A program made the position numbers and the translations under genes. A stretch of 64,000 bases of DNA from Vibrio pomeroyi (GTDB lineage: Bacteria > Pseudomonadota > Gammaproteobacteria > Enterobacterales > Vibrionaceae). The DNA lies in NCBI RefSeq assembly GCF_024347595.1, contig NZ_AP025507.1:868001-932000 (forward strand). Reading direction: 5' to 3'. Positions 35,888 through 44,046 of this stretch are shown here, piece after piece (the stretch's first letter is position 1; the number at the start of each line of letters is the position of its first letter). Under the pieces are notes generated by a model. It saw nothing but the letters and a program-made list of their open reading frames with translations. It ran no database searches and had not been told where the DNA came from.

Positions 35888-38446
35888 ATGAGCAACGCCA
35901 ATTTTATAATTAAGCATATTGAGACTTCTTGGCACGACAAATTCACTCTACTTGAACTTGTCGAGTCTCAGTATCATTTATCTCTCAACGAAGTCTCTAA
36001 AGATCAGTTTGAAGCGTTTACCACTATCTACCCGAATATAGAGGGCCTTAAGCGTTCCCAAATAGCTATTTCCTATACAGATAGGAAAACCCACCTATCT
36101 CCAGTAATTGTCTTACCTGGCGGAACTATAGTTCCACTCAAAAAAATCGAAGATCCTAATACTGGAAAAATATGGTGGGTAGAGCCAGGCGAGTGGAACT
36201 CTCATTATAAAGAATGGCGTAACAATACTCATCGAACCGCGGGTGCTATTAGTTTCCGTATTGGTAAGCAAAACTTAAAATTACACGTTACGTTAAGCGA
36301 TGCATCCAAAGATGATTTGGACAAATATCTTATTGATTTCAAATCGGGTATGTGGGAGCTAATTTTAGATGAACGTAGTTACATTCACGCCGAAGCAAAA
36401 AAAGGAATAGCAGGGAGTGTTGATGAAACGGCACTAAAGCTAGTCGACTCAATATTGAGTGCAGGGCGTCATGTTTTGAAAAAACCAAAGTCAGAACTGA
36501 GGGAAATACAAACGCTCAAACCACGAAAAGCGGTGAAACCTGTACCTCGTACTTTCATGGAGATAGCAACTAAGGGTGAAAGCAGGCAACTAACTAGCCG
36601 AGGGGTCAAGGCAAACTTTAACGTCGCAGAAAATTGCTATGTACTGTATGTGCTAATGGCAACTCAGCGTATTGTGTCGCAGTTATGTCGCGTATCTCGA
36701 AGCAAGACAGAGCGGTTATCAAACAATTTGGAGAAGCTACAACAGCGTGCTGATAGTTTGAAAAACTATAAAGAAGTAAACCGTGATTTGGTGGTAAAGG
36801 ATTATAAGGTTGCCCTTGAAAGCGTGAACGTAGAAAAAATCAACTTAGACAAAGCTAAATATCTGGAGAAACTTGAACAATATTCCTCTTCAGGGGCAGG
36901 CTCAACGGGCTTCTTAAAAGTCCAAAAAGCAACCAATAACAACGATGGTTATTTCTGTAAAATTAAGTACGATGAAAATGGAGAGTGGCTGAATCTAGGT
37001 AATTCCAGCTCGATGATTTTGAATCTTAATGATAAATATTTTCCTCTATTTGAGCCGAATTCCGAGTATCTACTTTCTGCAGAAATGACTACAAGCTGGT
37101 ATAAAAATGGCCAGACAGTAGTGTTCAAACCAATCTATATTAGTAAGATTAAGGTTTTACCGTCTTCTAAAAAAATCGCTGACATTGAAAAGATCAAGCA
37201 ACAAGCCATTGAGCTTAAGAGTAACGGGTGGAAGCGAAAATTATCTAATGAAGAGTTGAAAGAACAAGAGAAAGAACGAGTTTCTATCAGAAACCGACAA
37301 GTTTTTTTTAGTAATCAACTACAAAGTATTTCGCAAGTTTATGAATTTCTTACTCCTAAAGAAAAACAACTACGAGAGTTAATCAAGCAGATTAAAGCAC
37401 TAGGAGTTTACCCTAAGAGTTCGTTTCCGAACTCAATGACGTTTGTTCAAAATCCTAGTTATCAGGCGGTACATGGTGGGTACAAGAAATTAAAAGAGCA
37501 GATCGGTTTAACAGACGAGGATATATTAATGTCCTTGGAGAAAGTTGATAGCATTGGTTTGGTTAATATTCCTCTCTTGTATGAACGTTGGTGCCTTCTT
37601 CAGCTAATCAAATCTTTTATCCATAGTTTTAGATTTCAGGTTGAAGATGGGTGGAAGCGTAAGTTACTGAGAATATTAGAAAACAAATATTCTGATGATG
37701 TGATTTACTTTTTTAATCATAGTTCGAAACGAGAAATATCGTTGAGTTATGAACCAAGGTTGAGCAACGGTAAGACTCCTGATTTTGTTCTTGATATGAC
37801 GTTTGAAACTAAAGAAGGGGCTAAGCTGAAAAAAAGAGTAGTACTGGATGCGAAATTTTATTCTAGAGCGTTCATGCGTGGCCGAGGGGGCCTAAATGGC
37901 GTTCTTGAAGAACTCGCAATAAAAAAAGACTATTCTGAGAATAGCAAAAATGCTGTTTATGTGTTGCATCCAGAAGCTCATGCTTTAGAAGATGCGGGTG
38001 GCCCTATGTCACCACAAGAGTGGGGTGCAATCACCTATCTGGGTGAGCTAAGGTTGTTTGATTGGGACAGCCGAAACCCTCCACACCAATATGGGGCCGT
38101 TTGTTTAAATCCTCTATTATCACATCAGTACAGTGACGAAATGCAGAGGTTGATTGGAATGCTGTTACAGTATGAGCCATCAAAACTTCATCAGAGTGAT
38201 GATGTGGAGAGCCATAACTTTTGCATCGGTTGTGGATCTAGCTCCCTACGATTAGTCCTACATAACCAAAGAAATTCTAAGAAATTGTGGTACCAATGCA
38301 ATGAATGTGAACTGTTTACCGTCTACAACCATTGTCATAGCTGCAACCATAGACTGATTAAGAATGGCGAGTATTGGACGTATCATTCCACAATGCCAAT
38401 GCAGCCGACTAATATAAAATGCCCACAATGTGAGTCTCCGGTTTAA
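35888..38446 (+). CDS. McrC-like PD-(D/E)XK nuclease with C-terminal zinc ribbons
   Basis: 852 residues from the ATG at 35888, two bases after the McrB-like stop; the frame is open a little upstream but the ATG is preferred. The central region fits DUF2357. The nuclease core is visible as TPDFVLD (D632) and VLDAKFY (D654, K656), the D...(D/E)xK pattern. The C-terminus carries two probable zinc ribbons: CIGCGS with CNECE, then CHSCN with CPQCE. Canonical E. coli McrC (about 350 residues) lacks these, so this is an enlarged type IV-restriction-like nuclease. Zinc ribbons could bind nucleic acid. Target (modified DNA or RNA) is unknown. Confidence 0.85.
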   Translation: MSNANFIIKHIETSWHDKFTLLELVESQYHLSLNEVSKDQFEAFTTIYPNIEGLKRSQIAISYTDRKTHLSPVIVLPGGTIVPLKKIEDPNTGKIWWVEPGEWNSHYKEWRNNTHRTAGAISFRIGKQNLKLHVTLSDASKDDLDKYLIDFKSGMWELILDERSYIHAEAKKGIAGSVDETALKLVDSILSAGRHVLKKPKSELREIQTLKPRKAVKPVPRTFMEIATKGESRQLTSRGVKANFNVAENCYVLYVLMATQRIVSQLCRVSRSKTERLSNNLEKLQQRADSLKNYKEVNRDLVVKDYKVALESVNVEKINLDKAKYLEKLEQYSSSGAGSTGFLKVQKATNNNDGYFCKIKYDENGEWLNLGNSSSMILNLNDKYFPLFEPNSEYLLSAEMTTSWYKNGQTVVFKPIYISKIKVLPSSKKIADIEKIKQQAIELKSNGWKRKLSNEELKEQEKERVSIRNRQVFFSNQLQSISQVYEFLTPKEKQLRELIKQIKALGVYPKSSFPNSMTFVQNPSYQAVHGGYKKLKEQIGLTDEDILMSLEKVDSIGLVNIPLLYERWCLLQLIKSFIHSFRFQVEDGWKRKLLRILENKYSDDVIYFFNHSSKREISLSYEPRLSNGKTPDFVLDMTFETKEGAKLKKRVVLDAKFYSRAFMRGRGGLNGVLEELAIKKDYSENSKNAVYVLHPEAHALEDAGGPMSPQEWGAITYLGELRLFDWDSRNPPHQYGAVCLNPLLSHQYSDEMQRLIGMLLQYEPSKLHQSDDVESHNFCIGCGSSSLRLVLHNQRNSKKLWYQCNECELFTVYNHCHSCNHRLIKNGEYWTYHSTMPMQPTNIKCPQCESPV

Positions 38447-38487
38447 GAAGTCGTCTTTTGAAAGATTGGCCAATATTTGAAACTAAA

Positions 38488-38513
38488 GAGCCGCTTTCCA
38501 GCGGCTCTTTTTT
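38488..38513 (+). terminator. Hairpin with T-run, first copy of the attachment-core-like repeat
   Basis: GAGCCGC, TTTCCA, GCGGCTC followed by seven T. It can stop transcription from the McrC-like gene. The same hairpin with loop TTTTTA occurs at 42867-42886 and 49598-49617, the edges of the prophage remnant. Confidence 0.8.
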
Positions 38514-38668
38514 TGTCTGAAATTTAGCAAGTGGCGATAAAGGCAATAGATTCATGCTCTAAATACGGCTATTGGGAATCGCTTTAGACAGATAATCAGG
38601 TACGAAGTCTACATAGCGTATCGTTATGCTCATATCTGTACGGCTTATAATATCCCTTTTCATTAGAT
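38488..38668 (-). pseudogene. Decayed tyrosine integrase C-terminal end (P2-like)
   Basis: Read leftward, the sequence encodes RDIISRTDMSITIRYVDF, then VPDYLSKAIPN, an in-frame TAG, and a tail LAKFQTKKEPLESGS. This aligns residue by residue with the better kept integrase fragment at 42863-43087 (RDILGHADISMAMRYAHF, LAKFQVKKEPLKSGS), including the catalytic Tyr position. The last codons coincide with the hairpin GAGCCGC/GCGGCTC at 38488-38507, as in the other copy. It is broken by a stop and lacks everything upstream. It shows that a P2-like integrase site once lay inside what is now transposon cargo. Confidence 0.85.
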
Positions 38669-38880
38669 CTAAGTATTTGTTGTATCAATAGAGATATTTA
38701 AATTTATAAATACTGATGCATATCACCCAAAGGGAAAAGTGGAAATGTCATAATAAAGGGAAATGACTATATAAAATAACAACATAGCCTAACTCTTATG
38801 TTGAATACCATTTCGACCACGAGGGCAATTGTGCTTATAAACATGTCTCGATTTTCAGAATAACGAAAAAGGAACTTATT

Positions 38881-40398
38881 GTGACAACGACAGTATGTAC
38901 AACGACGATGAACAGAAAAGACAAGCTCCAAACCCTAATGGTTCAGATGAGCGGTGGATTATTGGAAAGAGAGCACCAAGTCCGATTAATGATGTTAGCA
39001 GCACTTTCTGGTGAACATGTATTACTTGTTGGGCCTCCAGGAACAGCTAAAAGTGAATTGGCAAAGCGATTGAAAAATGTCTTCGTTGAGGCTAATTACT
39101 TTGAACGATTGGTGACACGTTTTTCTGTTCCAGAAGAGCTGTTTGGCCCTCTTTCGATCAAAGCGTTGGAAGAGGATCGTTACAACAGGCTTACCAGTGG
39201 ATATTTGCCTGAAGCATCGGTGGCGTTTATCGATGAAATCTTTAAAGCAAACAGTGCAATCTTAAACAGTCTTCTAACTTTGTTGAATGAACGCCAGTTT
39301 GATAACGGGAATCGAAGAGTCAATGTTCCTTTAATCTCTGTTGTAGCAGCAAGTAATGAGCTACCGGAAGGTGAGGAGCTCAGCGCTTTATACGATAGAT
39401 TTGTTTTGCGTTCTTATGTGTCGCCTGTATCCACAGAGTCATTTGATGAATTACTCAACGGATCGCTAGAGGGGTTCGACCCAGACCTCAATGTCCGTTT
39501 GAAGATTGAAGATCTAAATGAGGTGCAGCGCTTAGCTGAGAAAGTTGAGTTAACTGTAGCAACGAGAGAAGCATGTAAAGAGTTTCGTAGTTACTTAGCG
39601 GCACAAGATATTTACGTATCTGATCGCCGTTGGCGAAAATTGGTGAAGTTAATGAAGGTGTCTGCTTTCACATCAGGCTTCACTGAAACCAGTATTTACG
39701 ACACTTGGATTTTGCCGCATTGTTTATGGGAGCAACCAGTGCAATTTGAAGGCCTACAAGAGCTCTACAAGCGATTGGTGACAGTCGACGGAAAAACTCC
39801 GTCATCGCGTTTGATGCAGGTTATCAAAGCGTGGGAAACAAAACTTAAGGAAGACCAACTTACTCATAAACAAGATTCTAAAGGTCGCCTTTTGTTCACG
39901 GATCTAGATGGACATGAAACAACAGATAAAATGAGTAAGTACCAGAAGAAGGATTCTCGTGGAAATTTACTCTACTGGGATGATACGTATAAAGAGGAAA
40001 CCACTTCCGCTCAACGCTACGGACGGAAATGTAAGCCTTTATTGGACGATGTAAAGAATTCTCCTGTATCTCTAAACAGGTCATTTTCCAAAGCTCATAT
40101 TGAAGGTCGAGTTAGAGAGATCCAAAGTCTAAGAAGTAGTGTAGAAACCCATTATAATCACGTAAACAAAGAACTATCAGAAGTTTCAGGCTACTTTGAT
40201 AATCACCTTTGGCTAGAGAAGGATTTATTATCTGAAGTTACTAATGCTCTGCAAGCTTCTATAAAAAAGGGCGACAAATTACTCAACAGGGTTGCTTCGC
40301 TTGAGTCAGGTTTCAAAAATCTACCTCTAGAAAAATCCCCAACTTTAGCTCTAGAACCAAGTAATAGTGACGTAATTGAAGGAGAATTGTGTGATTAG
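38881..40398 (+). CDS. MoxR-type AAA+ ATPase, RavA-like
   Basis: 505 residues from a GTG with a good AAAGGAA site; an internal ATG nine codons on is the alternative. Walker A GPPGTAKS is at 51-58 and Walker B VAFIDEIF at 114-121, followed by sensor segment VVAASNELPEGEELSALYDRF, the RavA/MoxR pattern. E. coli RavA (498 residues) works with the VWA protein ViaA; this gene is likewise followed by a VWA gene, overlapping it by eight bases. MoxR-VWA pairs act as chaperone-like remodelers. Here the pair sits in a transposon cargo with a HEPN gene, which points to a defence role by inference. Confidence 0.85.
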   Translation: MTTTVCTTTMNRKDKLQTLMVQMSGGLLEREHQVRLMMLAALSGEHVLLVGPPGTAKSELAKRLKNVFVEANYFERLVTRFSVPEELFGPLSIKALEEDRYNRLTSGYLPEASVAFIDEIFKANSAILNSLLTLLNERQFDNGNRRVNVPLISVVAASNELPEGEELSALYDRFVLRSYVSPVSTESFDELLNGSLEGFDPDLNVRLKIEDLNEVQRLAEKVELTVATREACKEFRSYLAAQDIYVSDRRWRKLVKLMKVSAFTSGFTETSIYDTWILPHCLWEQPVQFEGLQELYKRLVTVDGKTPSSRLMQVIKAWETKLKEDQLTHKQDSKGRLLFTDLDGHETTDKMSKYQKKDSRGNLLYWDDTYKEETTSAQRYGRKCKPLLDDVKNSPVSLNRSFSKAHIEGRVREIQSLRSSVETHYNHVNKELSEVSGYFDNHLWLEKDLLSEVTNALQASIKKGDKLLNRVASLESGFKNLPLEKSPTLALEPSNSDVIEGELCD

Positions 40399-41938
40399 CG
40401 AGTCATATCAGGTTCAATCTCCGTTATTCAACTTGGATAGTCAATTTACATGCCTCGATAATGTGCCGGAGAAGTTCCTTCCGGCAGCTATTACCGGGTC
40501 TACTGGTAGTTTAACCGAACGTTGTGAGTCTCTAATCAACTTTAGGAATCAGCTGCTATTAGGAGAAAGTCCGGCGAGCTTGTTTCCGTTGGCTTCTCAA
40601 CCACTAACAAAGGCGATTTGTAAAGCGTTAGAAGATACCGGATTAAGCCACTATTGTGCACAGAATGAAGAGGTCACAGATGCCTTGCTAACCGACATTC
40701 TTACTACGATAGATAAGCTTCAATCTCAAGCATCACCTTTGGTGACTGACCGGATTAAGAAGTTGGAAGATGAAGCGTTAAATCAAATCAAGCAAGCTTT
40801 AGAGAAGAAAAAGAACAAGCGCAAACAAACTAAACCTATTTCTCTAACTAATGCTCAGCAAACAAAAATTGCCGAAAATGCCTCAGAGGAAATCTGGCAG
40901 CAATTACTCTCTGAACAGGATGGTGTTGGTATCTTGCCTGATGTATGGCAAGAAAGGCTAGTGGTATGGACTCAATTAGAAGAGGTATTTACTGAACTTG
41001 GACTGATTACAGGTTTAGGCTTTGACTTATCAAAAGGCGTCTTCCAAAGCCATGGCTGGCTCGATATTGTTCGGTTAAACAAGCTTGTTAAAAAACTTCC
41101 CAAGTTGCAAAACCTGATTCGAGACTTAGGGCGTGATGAGCAAGCAGAAGGCTCAGTCCTTGAAGAAATAGTAATCAAAATGAGTGGCACTTCCAGACAT
41201 GAAAAGTATGTAACGACACCTCTTGTTCCAATGGAGACTAAAGGCCTTACTCGCTCAGATTCGATCTCTAGAATGTTGCCCCAAGAAGCTTCACTGTTAA
41301 CCAATCCGGTACTCAAAAAACTCTGGCACGCTAAGCGAGCTGAGCATGCTTTACTTTCTTACTCAGTGGAAGGGACTGAGATCCCAGAAACAGAAGAGTT
41401 AATAGAACAAGAGAGTATAAGTGAAAAGCAGAGCAAGAAAAGTAATAAGAACCGAGGTCCGATGGTGATCTGCTTGGATACATCGGGCTCTATGGCTGGG
41501 TTGCCAGAAAATATTGCCAAAGCCAGTGTTTTGGAATGTCTAAAGGTCGCATACAAGGAAAAGCGTCGCTGTTACGTTTATTTGTTTGGTAGCAAGGGAG
41601 AAGTCAGTGAGCTTGACTTAACATTGGATGCTTCAGGCTTTAATGTCTTACTTAACTTTTTGACCATGTCTTTTAGTGGTGGTACTGATGCTGAAGGGCC
41701 ACTTAACAAAGCTCTAGAAAAATGTGATTCGGAAGAGTGGCATAAAGCAGATATCTTGCTAGTGAGTGATGGCGAATTTCCAGTGTCTTCGGGATTAAGT
41801 AGAAAAATTAGCAACCGAAGGAAAAATCATGGGTTACAGGTTCACGGTATTCAAATAGGTAACTCTCACTACGCATCAATGAACAAAATTTGTGAACCCA
41901 TTCATTACTTTTCAGAGTGGACTGACTTAAGACGTTAG
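40391..41938 (+). CDS. VWA-domain protein, ViaA-like
   Basis: 515 residues from the GTG at 40391, preceded by AAGGAG. The N-terminal 350 residues are helical, with a Lys-rich stretch near 135-150. The C-terminal VWA domain has a full MIDAS: DTSGSM from residue 363, SGGTDAEG, and LLVSDGEFP, so metal-dependent ligand binding is likely intact. Size and order match ViaA (483 residues), partner of RavA. The gene overlaps the MoxR gene, so the two are coupled. It ends 161 bases before the HEPN gene. Confidence 0.85.
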   Translation: MISESYQVQSPLFNLDSQFTCLDNVPEKFLPAAITGSTGSLTERCESLINFRNQLLLGESPASLFPLASQPLTKAICKALEDTGLSHYCAQNEEVTDALLTDILTTIDKLQSQASPLVTDRIKKLEDEALNQIKQALEKKKNKRKQTKPISLTNAQQTKIAENASEEIWQQLLSEQDGVGILPDVWQERLVVWTQLEEVFTELGLITGLGFDLSKGVFQSHGWLDIVRLNKLVKKLPKLQNLIRDLGRDEQAEGSVLEEIVIKMSGTSRHEKYVTTPLVPMETKGLTRSDSISRMLPQEASLLTNPVLKKLWHAKRAEHALLSYSVEGTEIPETEELIEQESISEKQSKKSNKNRGPMVICLDTSGSMAGLPENIAKASVLECLKVAYKEKRRCYVYLFGSKGEVSELDLTLDASGFNVLLNFLTMSFSGGTDAEGPLNKALEKCDSEEWHKADILLVSDGEFPVSSGLSRKISNRRKNHGLQVHGIQIGNSHYASMNKICEPIHYFSEWTDLRR

Positions 41939-42099
41939 ACGCTTTGTAGCTTTGCGAATCTACTCCCAGCAAGATTCGTAGCTAACAGTCACTAGCTTAT
42001 TGAAGTAATTCAACTTTATTGAACTTAGTTATCATTGGGTGAATCCTAAATATGGTAAATTTCACCTTATGCATATAGTCATGATAACTAGGACCAAGG

Positions 42100-42636
42100 A
42101 TGTCAGAAGCGAAAGCCAATTTTGAGTACGCGATCTCAGACGCAGAGCAATTACTAGAGTGTTACGATCAGTTAAACGGATGTAACTCCAACTCCCAACC
42201 TCCAGAGGTACTTAAGAGAGCAACTCTGATAATGACTCTTACTGCTTGGGAAACCTATGTAGAAGACATAGCAAAAGAGCTTGTTGATGCGAAATATGGT
42301 GTCGTTATAGGCTCACAACTTGGAAGAATTGTTGAGAACCGACTGGATGAGCATCTTAAGTACTTTAACAATCCTGGGTCAAAGAAGACCAAAGCACTTT
42401 TTGCTGAGTTCTTCGGTATTGATGTGACCGAAGCTTGGGTTTGGAATAATTTTCAAACCGCTGATGAAGCTAGAACACAACTCAATAAATGGTTAAAAAA
42501 ACGAGGTGAGGCTGTTCATCGCGCTCAAACCGATAGAACCGAAGCGCATATTGTCAAGCGCGATGAACTGGACAAGTGCATCCGATTCTTTAGAGAGTTG
42601 GTGAACGTGACTGATACAAGGTTATCTGGACTGTAA
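42100..42636 (+). CDS. HEPN-domain protein (RiboL-PSP-type), putative RNase
   Basis: 178 residues. The fold pattern (TLIMTLTAWETYVEDIAKEL, later WNNFQTADEARTQLNKWL) matches RiboL-PSP-type HEPN proteins. The RX4H motif needed for RNA cleavage is present as RGEAVH (R135, H140). HEPN RNases are common effectors in toxin-antitoxin and abortive infection systems. It has its own promoter space (161 bases from the VWA gene) and is the last gene before the transposon end. A link to the MoxR-VWA pair is inferred from position; it could also be independent. Confidence 0.8.
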   Translation: MSEAKANFEYAISDAEQLLECYDQLNGCNSNSQPPEVLKRATLIMTLTAWETYVEDIAKELVDAKYGVVIGSQLGRIVENRLDEHLKYFNNPGSKKTKALFAEFFGIDVTEAWVWNNFQTADEARTQLNKWLKKRGEAVHRAQTDRTEAHIVKRDELDKCIRFFRELVNVTDTRLSGL

Positions 42637-42745
42637 TGATTAGATGTTTTCTAAGCTTGAGATGGTTCTTTTGATGAATCTTACTAGCTAACTGAAAGTA
42701 ACTTTCTTACCGCTGTAGTTTCGCTGAAATCCTCGTTCCACAAAA
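42637..42745. other. Short gene-free stretch inside the transposon end
   Basis: Follows the HEPN stop. No open frame, hairpin terminator or repeat is clear; it leads into the TnsB-type sites. Confidence 0.4.
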
Positions 42746-42850
42746 ATATCAACTTATGGTTGCTTTATGCGATATCAAGATATGGTTGTTTTTCGATTAA
42801 GTCTATGACTTTAATGGATTCATTGTTATCAATTTATGGTTGTTTCAACA
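42746..42850. mobile_element. Tn7-like transposon end with three TnsB-type sites, then 5-bp putative target duplication
   Basis: Three 18-base repeats in the same orientation: 42746-42763 (ATATCAACTTATGGTTGC), 42772-42789 (ATATCAAGATATGGTTGT) and 42826-42843 (TTATCAATTTATGGTTGT), followed by TTCAACA to 42850. Read from outside this is TGTTGA plus ACAACCATAAATTGATAA, the start and TnsB consensus of I-F3 elements. The spacing (one terminal site, a 36-base gap, two close sites) matches the Tn6677 left end as I remember it. The next five bases, ATAGT (42851-42855), should be the target duplication; its partner is outside the window. Confidence 0.9.
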
Positions 42851-42862
42851 ATAGTTTAAAAA

Positions 42863-43105
42863 TCAAGAGCCGCTTTTTAGCGGCTCTTTTTTTACCTGAA
42901 ATTTGGCAAGTAGCGACAGGTTTGATAGAGGATTATGGAGTATTGCTACAGATAGGTGATCAGGTGCGAAGTGGGCATAGCGCATTGCCATGCTTATATC
43001 TGCGTGGCCTAGAATGTCCCTTAGCACGAAAATATTGCCGCCATTCATCATGAAGTGACTTGCGAACGAATGACGCAAAACATGCATGTCGAACCCTGCA
43101 ATTCG
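42863..43105 (-). pseudogene. P2-like tyrosine integrase, C-terminal fragment
   Basis: About 75 codons remain, read leftward, with HVLRHSFASHFMMNGGNI, then the ILGHADISMAMRYAHFAP block holding the catalytic Arg, His and Tyr of tyrosine recombinases. An in-frame TGA lies a few codons upstream, and the N-terminal domain and first half of the catalytic core are gone, so it is inactive. The last codons (KEPLKSGS) run through the hairpin 42867-42886, so the attachment core overlaps the gene end. The transposon end lies 12 bases beyond the stop codon. Confidence 0.88.
42865..42889. repeat. Left copy of the 25-bp attachment-core repeat
   Basis: AAGAGCCGC, TTTTTA, GCGGCTCTTT; identical to 49596-49620 and nearly identical to 38486-38510. 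It forms a stem of seven G/C-rich pairs with T-run and overlaps the 3' end of the integrase fragment, as expected for attL. Confidence 0.75.
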
Positions 43106-43147
43106 TTTTCAAGCAATAACGTGAAGAGTTGGTTTCTATTTACCTCA

Positions 43148-43470
43148 TGTCGATGTACCGTTTGGTTGGTCCCTTTAAACCTGCGCATGTCATGACGAAT
43201 GCTGAATTATTGGCTGTGATTACTGAGAACTATGAGGCGAGGGCTGATACTGACCAAGTGAATGTCGCAGGAACAATGAAAGCGGCCGACCATGGCAACT
43301 GGCAAGGCTATATCATGGGGCGGGGTGGCCCGTTCGTTAAGCGTGAGGATTTGCTGATCACGAACTCTTATGAAGTGCTGCAGTTTGCTTCTCCGCATGG
43401 CGAAGACATTCGCAAGACAGAAGGTTTTGTTGTTGCAGGTGAGTTGGTTAAGACACGTCTTAAGACCTAG
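43148..43470 (+). CDS. Hypothetical prophage-remnant protein, 107 residues
   Basis: Starts MSMYRLVGPFKPAHVMTNAE at an ATG; the frame is open slightly upstream but this ATG follows a plausible start region. It has a GGPFVKREDLLITNSYEVLQF core and a basic end, with no membrane segment. It lies six bases before the next gene on the same strand, so they are likely co-transcribed. Orientation is opposite to the integrase. Family not recognised; a phage early-region protein is possible. Confidence 0.5.
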
Positions 43471-43476
43471 CAGATA

Positions 43477-43935
43477 GTGACAAAAACAGAAAAGAGCGAT
43501 GAAGCTGAAGCGGGGGCTTTTGATCTTGCTCTTTCTGGAATCTCCGATTCCTCTCAGAGTTCTGTCAACAACTGTACGCTACCGCAGAAAGTACAGGTCA
43601 GCGATCAGCTTAAGCGACTATTGGAACCTTACTCAGTAGGTGGTGGGTTACCGCCAAACATTGATGGTTCAGCTCTAATCGCGCTGCAACAAGGCAGCTC
43701 AATTCGAATAGATGATGAAACGAGTATAAGAATCCGCCCAGCGGAGCACCTGCCATGCGGTATGGTTCGCCCTGCCCAGCTTGTTGAAGAGTATCAACCC
43801 AAGCCAGATTTAAGCTGGTTAGATGAATTCGAGGTTAAACCGCCTGAACCTCTAACCGGAGAAGATGACGACTATGAATATGAACAGCCTAATTTGTCGT
43901 TCTTTCCTGAAGCCGACGAGTGGCCGTTGATATAA
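43477..43935 (+). CDS. Hypothetical acidic protein, 152 residues
   Basis: Starts at a GTG six bases after the previous gene. Composition is acidic, particularly the C-terminal third (GEDDDYEYEQ), with a proline-rich linker and no transmembrane or enzyme motif. Probably an accessory protein of the prophage remnant co-transcribed with the 107-residue gene. Not recognised. Confidence 0.5.
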   Translation: MTKTEKSDEAEAGAFDLALSGISDSSQSSVNNCTLPQKVQVSDQLKRLLEPYSVGGGLPPNIDGSALIALQQGSSIRIDDETSIRIRPAEHLPCGMVRPAQLVEEYQPKPDLSWLDEFEVKPPEPLTGEDDDYEYEQPNLSFFPEADEWPLI

Positions 43936-44046
43936 GGTTCAAATTAGTAATCAGAATGAGGGATGAATCTCGCTTTATAAAAACACTGTATGAATATTTA
44001 TAAAAGCACTGTGTATTTATTCAGTCTTTTGGTTTGGAGTAGAGTT

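Larger units (their letters stand above)
38447..38880. other. Intergenic region holding an integrase ghost and module C promoter
   Basis: 434 bases. The first part carries the hairpin terminator 38488-38507 and the decayed integrase 3' end to about 38668. The rest, to the GTG of the MoxR gene, is AT-rich with no open frame and must hold that gene's promoter. An AAAGGAA ribosome site is 8 bases before the GTG. Confidence 0.7.
1..42850. mobile_element. Tn7-like type I-F3 CRISPR-associated transposon (partial)
   Basis: The left side carries tniQ-cas8/5-cas7-cas6 without cas1 or cas2/3, the known layout of nuclease-free I-F3 systems that guide Tn7-like transposition. The right boundary is a Tn7-like end at 42746-42850 whose interior faces left. 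Everything between should be transposon body: a Dpd DNA modification-restriction system, an McrBC-like module and a MoxR-VWA-HEPN module. The other end, the CRISPR array and tnsABC are not in the window, so they should lie left of base 1 or be lost. That the visible end and the Cas operon belong to the same element is inferred from orientation and from similarity of both to Tn6677, recalled from memory. Confidence 0.82.

Noticed and set aside
43990..44046. Hydrophobic N-terminal extension of the 74-residue gene
   Set aside because: The internal ATG at 44047 has a ribosome site; the upstream ATG does not.
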